DNA from: Isoperla grammatica
Taxonomy: Eukaryota; Arthropoda; Insecta; Plecoptera; Perlodidae
DNA: 64,000 nt
Direction of reading: 5' to 3'
Assembly (NCBI GenBank): GCA_945910005.1
Contig: OX246748.1
Location: 12,494,423-12,558,422 of the forward strand
Position numbers and translations under genes: made by a program. The notes under the pieces are model-generated. The model ran no database searches. It was given only the letters and a program-made list of their open reading frames with translations, and was not told the origin of the DNA. The stretch's first letter is position 1. Each line of letters begins with the position of its first letter. Shown here piece after piece: positions 1 through 10,890 of the stretch.

Positions 1-25
1 AGAGAAGTACAAAGAAGAGAAGTTA

Positions 26-196
26 TGCCAACATTACACGACTCAATACTTTCGTCAAACTTATTGAATTCAAGAAAAAAAGTGAATCAAAAAAAGTTGG
101 TAAATAACTGCAACAATATAGTTACTATTAGTTGATGCTTTTTTGTCCTTGAATTCAATAGGTTTGACGAAAGTATTGAACCGTGTAATGTGGGTA
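26..196. mobile_element. MITE-A copy 1, terminal inverted repeats
   Basis: A 171-bp element whose ends are inverted copies of each other for about 50 bp. The left end reads TGCCAACATTACAC and the right end, reverse-complemented, reads TACCCACATTACAC. Both sides are flanked by TTA, consistent with a 3-bp target duplication of the PIF/Harbinger type. It has no coding capacity. A second copy lies at 10891-11084, and 52555-52700 contains a worn relative. Confidence 0.75.
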
Positions 197-380
197 TTAA
201 CTTATTAAGTATGTGATTTGTTTATAGTTGCTGTGGATTGTGTTCTTCTTATGGAAAATAGCATGTAATAAAACAATTCCATAGCAACAAATCCTGTACT
301 TAACTTGACACTTGACTGTGCATATATATATATTTTTTATATATATATTTATATTTATGGGGGGGATTTATACTTATCAC

Positions 381-626
381 CTACTTGGATAGCTCAGTGC
401 GTAATACACGATACTCTAAATCGGCAGGTTTCCGGTAAGATACCCGTTACTGTCAATCTTGACTGAAGACTTTTTCAGTCACAAAACGAATGCTCGGATT
501 GATCCACACTAACATTCCTTCCCAACTATTCCAAATACCACAATCCCTATAGTTAGTCACACGAAGAGTTACTTGAATTGTCCGTGGGCAGGTTTCCTAC
601 AAAAAATTATTATTATTATTATCATC
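381..626 (+). mobile_element. SINE1 copy 1 (tRNA-derived)
   Basis: A tRNA-like head with a TGGATAGCTCAG A-box is followed by a body shared with copies at 1375, 40065 and 47808. The body includes a short hairpin around a TTTTTCAGTC-type motif, a CCCAACTATYC block and a TAGTTAGTCAC block. It ends in a TTA/ATT microsatellite tail. The B-box is eroded, so this copy is probably inactive. Confidence 0.7.
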
Positions 627-1374
627 CAGTTGTTAAACTCAGCACATCTTTAAATACAAACTCGTAGGTTTCACAGTATTGCTCAATAGAAACGGGTTCA
701 ATTAACCATTTTGACCTTCGTCTGAACGGTGACTACTGAGTAACATTGCGTGCGTGAGTCGCCATTAAACAATTGCACCGTTCGTGTCTACCATTGTTAT
801 AGCCGTCCTAGATAACTTAGTGTCACCGCTAGTTATCTATTTATAGTTTATACAAATGTCTGCAATGTTGAGATGGAACTATGATTGTGCGTTGTATTAT
901 TGCTCAGAGTTGAAACATTTTTATTTTCTTAGTAAACCTGCTCAGGCACAATACTGTTGTTTTAGTTGTCGCCATTTAAGTGCTGCTCTAGGATATCAAG
1001 AAGACCGTGGTAGGTTTTTTCGTGTCATATAGTTAGCCGTGTTATTTTTACCAACAATTTTTAATAATACTGGTAACAATGGTAGATGCCTTCTATATAA
1101 TAGTTTTCAGCAGCACTTCAATGGCGTCAAATTTCAATATGGTAGCGCCCATAACAATCCTCTAGAACAACCGTATAGACCTTTTTCAGAATTGATCTAG
1201 GATCCTTAGATAAAGCTAATCACGACCCTCTATATCTTCAGTAACAACAATGCACAACAGTCAATGCACCTTAACTGCAATGAAAAAATGCACCTTAACA
1301 TAGCTATAAAGCAAGTATTACTTTGAGCAAATCACGGATTTCTAGATCAATTCTGAAAGTCATCTATTCATGCC

Positions 1375-1581
1375 CTTCTTCAGTTGACATATCAACTAGG
1401 TATTGTGGTATTTTGAATAGTGGGAAGGAGTCTATTATAGTATACGACTCAATCCTAGCACTCACCTTGTGACTGAGGAAATCCTAGGGAAAAACTTTAG
1501 TCAGAATTACCGGTTGCGGGTATCAAACCAGCAATCTACCGATATAGAGCCTCGTGCGCTGGCAAATCACCTCTATCGGTC
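1375..1581 (-). mobile_element. SINE1 copy 2, minus strand, tail truncated
   Basis: Reverse-complement member of the SINE1 family. Its tRNA-like head lies at 1530-1581 and the tail side stops near 1375. The head edge abuts directly a fragment of a duplicated RIM exon (1582-1616), so this insertion cut that fragment. Confidence 0.65.
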
Positions 1582-1700
1582 GCAACACTGGATGTAACAG
1601 TAATTACAAATATGGCCGCCACCCACATAACACCTACCTTGTTTGACCTCAGCGTGACCTTTCCCCCACAACACCAGATGATAAGTGTGATTGCGACTAC
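1582..1700 (-). pseudogene. Decayed partial duplicates of the RIM zinc-finger exon
   Basis: On the minus strand two pieces resemble the exon at 2870-3074. Piece X (1638-1700) translates to a degraded zinc-finger end finishing GGKVTLRSNK, followed by the same GTAGGTG donor. It lacks a 9-nt stretch that carries two zinc-finger residues. Piece Y (1582-1616) encodes GHICNYCYIQCC and is cut by a SINE. The pieces are in the order X then Y on the minus strand, the opposite of their order in the exon, so they come from at least two tandem partial copies. Missing cysteines and the missing 9 nt argue against function, although the donor of X is intact. Confidence 0.7.
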
Positions 1701-1729
1701 CAATGTATCTACCTGTTAAATTGTTAAGC

Positions 1730-1774
1730 GAGCGAAGCGAGCGTTTCCACGAGACTCTTATGGCACTTCGTTCT

Positions 1775-1808
<34 letters not shown>

Positions 1809-2212
1809 TTTTTTTTTGTTTTTATGTCCGTCGATAGCGGTCGAACGGAAAGTCCGATCAACTTGAAATTTGGACCATCCACAAGCCTTGATGTGGATTG
1901 AAGGTGTATAGTTTTGAGGCAAAATCGTTCGAAAAGTTACAAAGTTACACCATAGTTACTGCAAAATATTTTTCTGAAACAAAATGGCGGCAAAATGTGA
2001 GATAGCCAGATTTTTCTACAAATTTTTCCGGTCACGAATATGCTAATGTAATGGCGATCTGATAAATATTGGCAAAGTTACACGAAAGTTACTCGAAAAT
2101 ATTTGTCTAAAACGCAGTAACGGCAAAATGTGAGGTGGCTATCTTATAGTAAATTTTTGTCCGGTCACGAACATACTAATGTAAACGCGATCCAATACGT
2201 ATTAGAGGCAGA
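1730..2212. repeat. Poly-T tract plus 133-bp imperfect tandem duplication
   Basis: A GCGAGCGAAGCGAGCG motif (1729-1745) leads into a T-rich tract (1779-1821). Two diverged copies of a 133-bp unit follow, starting at 1941 and 2074, each containing GGCAAAATGTGAG and CCGGTCACGAA. No reading frame is supported. It looks like the remains of a dispersed repeat. Confidence 0.6.
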
Positions 2213-2494
2213 AAGTACTTTTTTATTGCTGTCAATAAGTGTTAGTAATGGTGGCGGACCGTGTTAAAAACATGACCACGAAAATTCTTAGCAACGCACA
2301 TTGCACTGCATACAACAATGTCGGGAAGTATAATAGCTATGGAAATTAGAAAAATTTTTGCAATGCTTATTCTTGAATTGTTGTTAATTGTTGTTTGTAT
2401 TAGCATTAAAATCTTTTCGCCAGAAAGTTCGTAGATATTGACGCGCTCGCTTATCAACGCGTCAAACAGAGCATTTTCCTAGTTTAGTTTTTTT

Positions 2495-2627
2495 TATATA
2501 CCTTTTAGTAGACTATTGACACATCTCCAGCTAGTTGTCAAGGGAAGATATTTTTTAGTTGTGGCCGTAGAAGAAAACGACAGTTGTTTTCGTAATATTG
2601 CAATACAATTTTTTGTGGTAAAGTATA
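2495..2627. repeat. Dispersed repeat shared with 9560-9704
   Basis: This segment (core GTAGAAGA..GACAGTTGTTTTCGTAATATTG) matches the outer element at 9560-9704 over about 110 bp. Here it runs straight into a foldback MITE at 2628. At the other locus it runs into an unrelated MITE. The start of this copy is not clear. Confidence 0.55.
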
Positions 2628-2805
2628 AGGCCCGAATGCATAGTTCACACTCAAGCCCTCCTCAACTCAGCCTTTCCTCAGCCTCACCTAGACACCAATC
2701 ACAGAGCCGCTCACATGGCAATGCCGTTCCGTGATTGGTGGTTGGGCGAGGCTGAGGAGAGGCTAAGTTGAGGAAGGCTTGAGTCCGGACTATGCATACG
2801 GACCT
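2628..2805. mobile_element. MITE-B copy 1, foldback element
   Basis: A 178-bp near-perfect palindrome. The arms begin AGGYCCGWATGCATAGT and contain CTCAACTCAGCCT and CCAATCACAGA. The centre is the short CACATGGCAATGCCG loop. Copies lie at 12461-12625 and 19108-19287. It is non-autonomous; transcribed, it would fold into a long hairpin. Confidence 0.75.
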
Positions 2806-2869
2806 AAGTATAAAGTATAAGTAAAGTAATAAGTTAAGTTAAAATTTATGATCAAATAGTAACACCTAC

Positions 2870-3074
2870 CTTGTTCGACCTTAGCGTGACCTTGCCCCCG
2901 CATCGCGCGCAACACCGGATGTTACAGTAGTTGCAGATGTGGCCGACGCCGTCAGCGAACTTGGTCTTGAGGCAGATGTGACACGTGGCGTCCAGCTCCA
3001 CTCCAGCCTTCTTCTGCTGTTCGGAGCGCTGCCTGATGGTGTCCTCCAGGACTTGTACCTCGTCCTGTTTCCGC
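2870..3074 (-). CDS. RIM: RIM, zinc-finger exon (partial gene)
   Basis: Internal coding exon of the Rab3-interacting molecule, a presynaptic active-zone scaffold that binds GTP-Rab3 and Munc13 to place vesicles for release. It opens after a TTCCAG acceptor and closes before a GTAGGTG donor. Its 205 nt continue the phase of the exon at 24428: AG plus G forms an Arg codon, then 68 codons follow. The product starts RRKQDEVQVLED, a helix, followed by the FYVE-like zinc finger: CHIC, LKTKFADGVGHICNYC and CCARCGGKVTLRSNK. Three of the four zinc-binding cysteine pairs are visible. The fourth is expected in the next exon, which is off the left edge or not recognised. The KTKFADG and CARCGG motifs are RIM signatures, so I am confident of the family. 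Confidence 0.9.
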
Positions 3075-3093
3075 CTGGAACCGAGCAAACAAA

Positions 3094-3410
3094 CACACAC
3101 CCCCCTTTAGTTATGTGTGTGTTTTTTTTTTACGACACATACCAAGTATACTTAAGTAGTATGTACTTAAGTATACTTAAGTAATATGCACTTAAGTATC
3201 GCGTACTTAAGACCTTACACCCCCTTTAAATATGTTTTTTTTTCGACACAAACCAATTACTTAAGTATATACTTAAGTAGTATGTACTTAAGAATAATTA
3301 ATAAATTTACATTTAAGTATCGCGTACTTAAGTAACAGCACCTCACTTTAACTTAGTTAAAAAAACCACACGTTCTTAAGATATATACTTAAGTACATAG
3401 TGTAGACATA
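3094..3410. repeat. Tandem repeat with 11 CTTAAG palindromes
   Basis: About two and a half copies of a ~122-bp unit (from 3094, 3218 and a partial from 3340). Each has a CCCCCTTT start, a T-run, a CGACACA block and several TACTTAAGTA palindromes. CTTAAG occurs at 3151, 3166, 3176, 3191, 3206, 3260, 3272, 3287, 3327, 3375 and 3388. The array lies immediately upstream, on the minus strand, of the RIM exon acceptor. Confidence 0.8.
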
Positions 3411-3654
3411 GAATCTGCATATATTGCGTACTTCACACATCCACTATAATCGTATTCGCATACTAACCACAGATCCGTATCTACAATCCCTTTGAACCAC
3501 GCTTATTCCATGGAAATCAAAACATTTCTTACCGATGAGTAGAGTGCACGACTGCACGTGTCTGTAAGGCCACGCCCACGATTGCAGGTGACCAACGGAA
3601 GGTCGCTAATGGTCCTGTTTCAATTAGATGGTAGGAACTAGGGAAGTAGAAAAG

Positions 3655-3735
3655 TAATTAAAGTCCCCCACTGCAAATCAGTTTAATTACTGAGTGGGTA
3701 GACTCTAAATGTGAATTTATTTATTTATTTTTTAT
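3655..3735 (+). repeat. SINE2-type 3' tail
   Basis: Carries the block CCCCCACTGCAAATCAGT, then ACTGAGTGGGTAGACTC, then a TTTA microsatellite. It matches tails at 10430-10520 and 51195-51285, and the inverse of 22685-22745. No tRNA-like head is seen here, so it is a 5'-truncated copy. Confidence 0.6.
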
Positions 3736-6560
3736 TTTATTTAAGTTGGTACCATTAGACGCGGCTATGACGTAGGCATGAGAATACTTGTTGGAGCAAC
3801 GTTGGTACACGACATCATCACACAAAGTCGTCATACAATTGGGGGGTTGAGGGAAGCGGGGAGTTGGTGGGCGTTCAGGTCACAAAGAGGAAGTAAGTGT
3901 GCAAGACCCTGATAATTGAGCAATGCGATGATTAAACGTCCATTCTGTGCTAAACTAAATGTATCTATGAAGCGCTCTTGCGGTAGAAAAAAGAAATTTA
4001 AAAAATTATGAGTCAAACCTTACATAAAAAATATTTAAGTACTTTTTGTTTTGCACCCATGAGGTTTTTTTTCAATATTTTCGCCACATTTACATTTTTA
4101 CTTGTTGATCTAAACGTTTTATGTGTCCGTGATAGGCTATGTCACAAATATATATGCGTGTGTCATTTTTAAACTGATTAATTTCCTTTAAAAACGCATG
4201 AAAACCTGTTTAAACCCAAATTTGCTATGATAATTCTGTACCCGGCCCCTCCACCAAAGGTGAATCCGAACCCGAAATCTCAATGTCAACAAAATTATAT
4301 GTTTTGTTGTATAAGTTACGGCACTTAGGGCTATTTAAATTAGTGAGGATGTTTATTGTTGTAAATACAGTTTTTTGATATAGCATTACCACAATACTTT
4401 TAAAATGTAATTATCTGTAAGATTAAAAAAATTAAATTTTATTTGAAATTAAATTATGGAAATGTTTATTTTTAGGTGTCTCTTGCGTTTGATCCGAACC
4501 GAAGGGGTCAAATGGTTGTGGATTCTTATTCAACGTATTCCATTGTATGTGTTCAATCGGCATTAATCTAAATAATTGTTAAATTAAAGACGACGTGAGA
4601 AAACAAAACATCAATTTTTTTATTCCGAAAATTTTATAATTATAAACTTCCGAAATCATCCATTAAACTAAATTATACAAGACTAAATTCTCTCCCAAAG
4701 AAACCGTCTCACTGGATCCCAAAACAAAAACTTAATAAACTCGCCCCATAAAACCTCAACTACTAAAGTCACAAGACTTTCTCTCCGCATGTTTTTACTG
4801 CGTAGGGGGAGCTAAGCGCGACTTCTCAAGATAAAATTATCATTCTAGTTGCATCCCCCCCCCCAACGTCTACCCCCTCCCCCCACCACAACTCCCGGCC
4901 GGCATTAAAGAAAACCCATGTCCAATATTAGCCTCGAAGATAGACTTAAGTGGCAATAACTTTCTATTTCACGCGCGCCAAACTAGGCCTCGACTGACAC
5001 TACACTGAAAATAAGGAGGTTTGGTTCTTTACAAAATGGAAAATTAATCCTGTTGGACGGGATGACTTAGATGATACCAGTAGACTTTATTGGGGAGATT
5101 TGTGGGGGAAACTCCATTACCAACAAAACACACCATATCTTGTTTTTGTGCTTTACAACAACTCTTCTTTTTGGCGCTGGGAAATCATGATGAGTATAGA
5201 GATTATTTTTTGTTGGCAAAAGTTGTCTATAAGAGAGTATTCACTTGACGTCGCAACGGTAATTTTAAAGATCCGTATAAAAAGCTGATAATATAAGAGT
5301 AAGATGAATGTTCGTACTACGAAATAGAACAGTTTTAAATCAAATATCCACGGATAAAATTTAAGAAAATCATTATGACCTTGTAAACACACAAAGAATG
5401 AACTCTTATCATTAGATGTGTTGCTGCTGAACTTCAACCAAACGCCATCTTAAATTAGTCGAGTTTTGCTATCTATACTATGATCGGTCAAAAGATACAG
5501 TATATGATAAAATTAAAATTTTCAACATTAAAAAAAAAACTAGATTCACGGATAGCTTTTGAACTCAAGTGGAAAGTTTCCTGTGTGCGAAAAAAATGTT
5601 CGTGTGTAAAGTTGTAATTTAAATAAATGTATACACAACGTGGTTACGATTAGACGTAAATAGTTAGAAAATCATTTAAACAAATCTTGATTCTGAAGAT
5701 GACGAATGTTGTTGCTTTACGTCTCTATTATTGCATGCAATCATGTGCTAGTGTAGGGGTTATAATAGTGCGTTACCGAAATGGACTTACATTTCATTAT
5801 GAAAACATCCCCTCACCCCCCTCCCCTTCCCCCGCGACCCAGAACGTACAAGTCAAACCACACAACAGATAAATCATCACTGCTGCAGTTCACGATCTGC
5901 CTAGTCTAGAATCTCGTCCACACTTTGGTTTTCTTTTTAGGGGAATGTGGCTTCACAGTGTTGGCAATTCTACAAGTTCGTTTTGACAGGCAACGGTTAT
6001 AGATTACTGCAGAGAAGGCCGGCCGGCCGGCCCACGGCAGAGAGAGAGAGAGAGAGAGAGATAGACAGAGAGAGACCACAATACAGCCACTTAGTAACGT
6101 AGTCTACTTGTAGAGTTAGTCGATGAGCATCGTTAAAACTATTGCGGCCAAAGAGAGAAAATTACATTTTTCAAAGACTAATGTAAAAAAAAAAAAACTA
6201 ACTGCACAGAAATTTTTGACCTTAGAGGGGAAAGTTTTCTGTTTGGGGAAGAATTTTAAATATCTAAATGTTGCTTTGTTGTAAACAAAGGTTTCGGTAA
6301 GTGTACAGTTTTTTAATAGTGAAACATCATTTTTAGAAGGTCATGAATATGCTTTTTTGCTTAGGGGTTTATTTATACATTCGTAAAACGTAAACACATT
6401 GATTATTTTTGTATTTGGTATGTTGGTTGTAATGTTTTAAATGTACGCACATCGGTGTGTTTGCTTGTATTTAAATATAATGTTTATCACAGTGACAAAG
6501 GAATACTTAAGATGGCCGTCCCGTGCTGTGCAGTCTTAATGAATACAACAAGAAAGATAT
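3736..6560. other. AT-rich RIM-proximal sequence without recognised genes
   Basis: No exon or intact element was recognised. Simple sequence includes C-runs near 4854-4864 and 4867-4895, a CCGGCCGGCCGGCC block at 6021-6034 and a GA microsatellite at 6042-6061. Short open frames are not supported by codon pattern or splice sites. Confidence 0.5.
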
Positions 6561-6570
6561 AAGATAAATC

Positions 6571-6760
6571 TGGGGCGTAGCCAAGACTGTACAGAACAAA
6601 AAGGGCATCGGTTCGATACCCTTTGAGGATTGATGGTTCTTGTGTCGCTTCAAGTCTCTATATTATTGCAATCATGCTATTCGAGACGATGAGGTGTGAT
6701 AGATAAAGATGGATACAGTTACAGACAAAATGAATGCTTCAAGATTCGAACCCAAACCGC
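6571..6760. repeat. Degenerate tRNA-like SINE fragments
   Basis: A plus-strand stretch resembles a tRNA head: A-box-like GGCGTAGCCAAG near 6573 and B-box GGTTCGATACC at 6610-6620. A minus-strand B-box-like AAGATTCGAACCC lies near 6739. No tRNA cloverleaf closes, so these are probably SINE remnants. Confidence 0.35.
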
Positions 6761-7719
6761 ATGAGCCACTACGGAGATAAAATAGAACAGAAATATAGGG
6801 AGGTGGACAGACCCCCCTCCCTCAAATATCACTTGGGTCAAATTTGGTTCAGGTACGTTTCATCACGTTTCAAAGACAGAGGGTTGAAGAGAAGACCATT
6901 TAAAAAATACTACGGATTGAGAGATGAAGTTTGAAAAACAGATAGATACTGGTCTAGGGTATAGTTATTTTGTTTTGAATTTTTATAGTTTTTAGGGTTT
7001 GTTTTTATTGGTGTTTATATTCATTTTTTTAGGGTTTTCATTTTTTTTGTATTATGTTATATTCTACTTTAGGTTACTTTTTTTTTTTAGTATTCCTCCT
7101 CTTCAGAGTATGTAACTAGTGTAAAGTACGTAAACCAATACATCCTCATCGACTAACTAATTGCTGTGTCGTACAAGCTTCATCTATCCCCTACAATATA
7201 ACAAGACGAGTATTTCGAAGGGTCTTTAGCGAGGTGGAAAGCCAGCTCCCCCCCTCCCTCCCCGCCCCCCCCCCCTCTTGGCGACATTTCATAGGTCGAT
7301 TCTTGTCGTGCAAGTCCGTGACACACCGACGTCTCTTCCCGCTCAAATAAACGAACGAGGAAACTTTCTGGACTAAATAATATCGCACACAAACAAGAAT
7401 GTCACATTATTAATTATTGTGCGCCGTGAATATATTTCATCTGTTGTGGTAAACGAAATGTTTATTAATTTTATTCCTTTAAAAACTTATCTACTGTGCT
7501 ATGATAAGGTGATTTAAGTTTGTAAAGTTTCCTCTATCTGTTTTTTAGTAACATATTGTAGAACCTGTCATACGGAGAGGTAAATACATAAGTCCCTATG
7601 GAGTACAATCAAATTATAGTTATAAATAAAATGTATACATACACGAATACGTGAATTAATTAATACTAAATAAATATAAAAATGGGTATATATTTTACTC
7701 TTTAGCATACCAACTGAGA

Positions 7720-8115
7720 ACTGATTTTCAGTACTTTAGGTGCATTTATTATGCACTTGGTTTCTAAGACGGCTCCAGATGCAGCACTTACATTCAACTA
7801 CATGTCGTTATCATATTGATATATTAAATTAAATTTTAAGCATTATTATATTGACAAAAATAAAATAAATTGCTATTTATGGCCTAGTCACACAGTTACA
7901 ACAACCGATTTTCAGTGGGGACATTTATGCAATTATTCATTATGAGCTTCGTTTCTATGAAGGCTTCAAAGTTACCGTTTAAAAATACACTAGTATCATA
8001 CAGATACATTAAATTAAAGACAAATTCAAAAGTTAAAAAACCTAATCCTGAACTAAAATCGAATCCTAGACCTTCTGCATTGGAAGCATAGTAACGTAAA
8101 AGAGATTGCAGAATC
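7720..8115 (-). mobile_element. SINE2, two minus-strand copies
   Basis: 7720-7800 holds a truncated tail (GAACTGATTTTCAGT, then a GGTTTCTAAGACGGCTCC block). 7875-8115 is a longer copy ending in a degraded tRNA-like head with a worn B-box near 8060-8071. Both match the better preserved copy at 22685-22912 in inverse orientation. Confidence 0.55.
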
Positions 8116-8789
8116 ATCTAACTATGCTTCTGACATTAATTTTTGTCAGAATAAAAGTCATTGTGTACTACCAATAAAACATTGTTACTCGAAGATAAAA
8201 ATGATTGTTAAAACTATGGCAACATTCGCTCAATTTCGACTAAAAACAAACTTCATGCCTAAATGGAGGACCAATTTCACAGTTATGGTAAGGAAACGAT
8301 CATTATTAACAATTTAAGATAACTAAAATATTGAATTGAATAGGATTGATACGGTTGATTAGATAAAATACCACTATGCTCTTTGCAGCGTTAGATGCGT
8401 TGTTCATAGCCATTCTTATCCTCAGACCGAAAGCAACAACAAAAACATTTATTATACTCGTAAAAACACATACCACAACACAGATCTACAAGCATCAATG
8501 TTCACTGTAGGTAGTAGAACCACCTACTTTGTCAACACCATCCTTTATTTTAATCTTGACACTTTTCAGAAGGGTTGATAGAAAAAACTGGCGCTCAAGA
8601 AATATAAAATAACTAATTGTCAATGTGGGGAACATTTCATAACGTTCATCACTATATTCTTCCCGTTGCTATGACCCTCCCTCTATGCGTACACTATTTT
8701 TTTTTTAAGTTAAGGAACATGCAGCTTTCGTCATAACGCACATACAGATTTAGGCCTACTGTCCAATATCGTTCAATAGGGTTGTGTTG

Positions 8790-9125
8790 TTATTCATTAA
8801 ATGTCCCGAACTGATTGTACCATTTATTATGTGTCTCGTTGCTATGAAAAGACTGCCTCAGGAGATCGATTGAAGTCTATGGACATGTCCGAGTTTCGAC
8901 TTATCGTTGCTTATTCTAAATTGAAATCTATAGATTTCACGTCATCAATAATTATCAACAATTTGTGATCGCAGATCACCCAATGACGTCAAGTCTAGAC
9001 TTAGACTAAGAATTAGCAACAATAAACCGAAATTCAGACACGCCCAAAGTTAAAAGTAGCCTATCTTGAGGGAATTGAACCCTGTACCTGCTGCATTGCA
9101 ATCAGGAATAACCTACAAGAATGTT
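8790..9125 (-). mobile_element. SINE2-like copy, minus strand, interrupted
   Basis: The tail motif AACTGATTGTACCATTTATTATG at 8810 and the CTCGTTGCTATGA block are followed, after about 150 bp of other sequence, by a tRNA-like head with GGAATTGAACCCTG at 9071-9084. Between them is an inverted pair of short segments containing GAAATCTATAGATTTC and TGACGTCAAG. Probably a SINE with an insertion. Confidence 0.45.
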
Positions 9126-9559
9126 TCCTTTAGTTCCGGCCACTACCTGCCTTTGACGTTTCCATGCCCAGAAGAAAGAGAAAACGGAGGAGTGTCGAAG
9201 TCTACCTAACTATCTGGTGTCCGAACATGAGTGTAAGTATTCTGCAATCTGAGTAGTTTCACGTTTCAAACAACAGAATATTAATTTTTCATTTGAAAGA
9301 TCAAAGATACGACCGTCTTAAATGGTCACATTTTCACACCATTTTCTCGAACACTAAATTAATGGGGCTATTTATTTTTTCAGACAACGACGTTTCCGGT
9401 CACCATCCACTTAACCCCCACTGAGAAAATCTACAAGCATCTGAGACGGTTTTGTTTTCTGAACGTATGTAACAATTTGTTGGGCGAAAATTTATTTTTT
9501 TACTTTTTAGTGCATTCAAATATAAGAAAAAGAATTTCTTGTAATATTATTTTTTAGAC

Positions 9560-9914
9560 TATTCACTGTTCTTTACCAAACAATTGAAGGAGTGTTGACA
9601 CATATAGGCCTACAGCTGATTGTTAAGGGAGGTAATGTTTTAGTCGTGTCCGTAGAAGACCGCAAAGTTGTTTTCGCAATATTGAAATTTAATTTTTTAT
9701 GGTGAAGGCTGGTCCACATAGATTTTGAAGACATAATGCATAAGGTTTTAAGACGTTGTTTTAAAATCAACAATGAAAACAACGTCTTAAAACTACAACT
9801 TTGTGTGAACGCCGGTACGTGTTTCCTATGATCCAACTTTACGACTACGCGTTAAACCTTAAATCGTATGTCTTAAAAATCTGTGTGGACCAGCCTTGAA
9901 GAACAGTGAATATT
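9560..9914. mobile_element. Outer inverted-repeat element with nested MITE
   Basis: The ends TATTCACTGTTCTTT and its complement AAGAACAGTGAATA face each other across 355 bp. The left half matches 2495-2627. The right end is separated from it by the complete inner MITE at 9705-9897, so the inner element inserted close to the right terminus of this one. Confidence 0.6.
9705..9897. mobile_element. Inner MITE with AAGGCTGGTCCACA termini
   Basis: A 193-bp element. The terminal repeats start AAGGCTGGTCCACAYAGATTTT and continue into an AAGACATA block. There is a second, internal palindrome around TTTTAAGACGTTGTTTT. It has no reading frame and no other complete copy was seen in the window. Confidence 0.7.
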
Positions 9915-10376
9915 CCAAAAAGATATCAAAAAGTATCAATTCGGTTTCGTTTGTAATACATTCATAGCCCTTTTTGTGCGGGAAATATGCGTCTCGAATC
10001 ACTAGCGCAGAACATAGGCTGGAACTATGCAGGGTCAAGACGCTACACTCCCCAAGTCAAGGGTGAATTAGTTAATACATTTTGTATATCGGGGACTTAA
10101 ACTGGACGATTGTCGACACTTTATCTTTAAAAAAGTTGATTTGAGCATAAACAAGTGATTTTTTATTTTACCTGTCGTATTTTGGATTGTCTTACAAAAT
10201 CAACAGAAATTATCTCCAAAACATTATTCAATTAGGTAAAATATGATATTATTTGTGTTGCATTTTAGCCCCTCCAGGGCAGCACTCTACGTATCTTGTT
10301 GTGGATCATTAATGTTTATATTATTATTGTATGACACTGTGAGGCTAAAATAATATGATATTGTATCTCACTTGTT

Positions 10377-10520
10377 GATGGTGTTGGAGCCTACACTCTA
10401 CAGGCTTGTTTTAGTCGCTTTAAATTTAAGTCCCCACTGAAAATCAGTCTTGTTTTTGAGTAGGTAGACTCTAAATGTGAACTTATTTACTTTATATTTA
10501 TTTATTTATTTGTGGAGCAC
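10377..10520 (+). repeat. SINE2-type tail repeat
   Basis: Shares a GATGGTGTTGGAGCCTAC block, a TTTAGTCGCTTTAAAT block and the GTCCCCACTGAAAATCAGT..GTAGACTCTAAATGTGAA tail with 51140-51285. It ends in a TTTA microsatellite. No tRNA head is present. Confidence 0.55.
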
Positions 10521-10611
10521 ATTTTTACAGTTATCTCCCAACCTGGGCAGCCCCCCCCCCCCTAAATATATTCCAGCGTATACGCCACTGGTTGTCCCGT
10601 TGTTTCAGCAC

Positions 10612-10821
10612 CTGGTTATGGCCTATATGCTATTCTACTACGAAGACGACCTAATTGTGTGGGACGACTCATTCTCCACCCTAGAGATGGACAATCACGG
10701 TACCATAGAAGGGTACCGAGTCCCGTTCCGTAAGGAGCGAACCCGCAACATGGCTTTACTGCTTCAGAGGTTGATGCACGAGAAGAGGGGTAGTTACATC
10801 CACTGTAGATATCGACGTTGA
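10612..10821 (+). CDS. Possible terminal exon of an unknown gene
   Basis: I do not recognise this protein. After a GTTGTTTCAG acceptor an open frame runs 69 codons to TGA, starting HLVMAYMLFYYEDD and continuing through WDDSF, TIEGYRVPF and ERTRNMALLLQRLMHEKR to a basic end, SYIHCRYRR. It looks coding: G/C-rich third positions in an AT-rich setting, many C-ending codons (TAC, GAC, ATC), balanced amino-acid composition and no low complexity. No ATG-bearing 5' exon was found. It lies inside the RIM intron on the opposite strand. The sequence just upstream is a SINE2 tail and a MITE begins 70 bp downstream, so a processed or broken gene fragment is also possible. Confidence 0.45.
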   Translation: MVMAYMLFYYEDDLIVWDDSFSTLEMDNHGTIEGYRVPFRKERTRNMALLLQRLMHEKRGSYIHCRYRR

Positions 10822-10890
10822 TGACGATGAGGGCACTGAGAGACGATTAAATTATCTGTTCTATTTATTATTTCTACCCTTGTGATCTTA

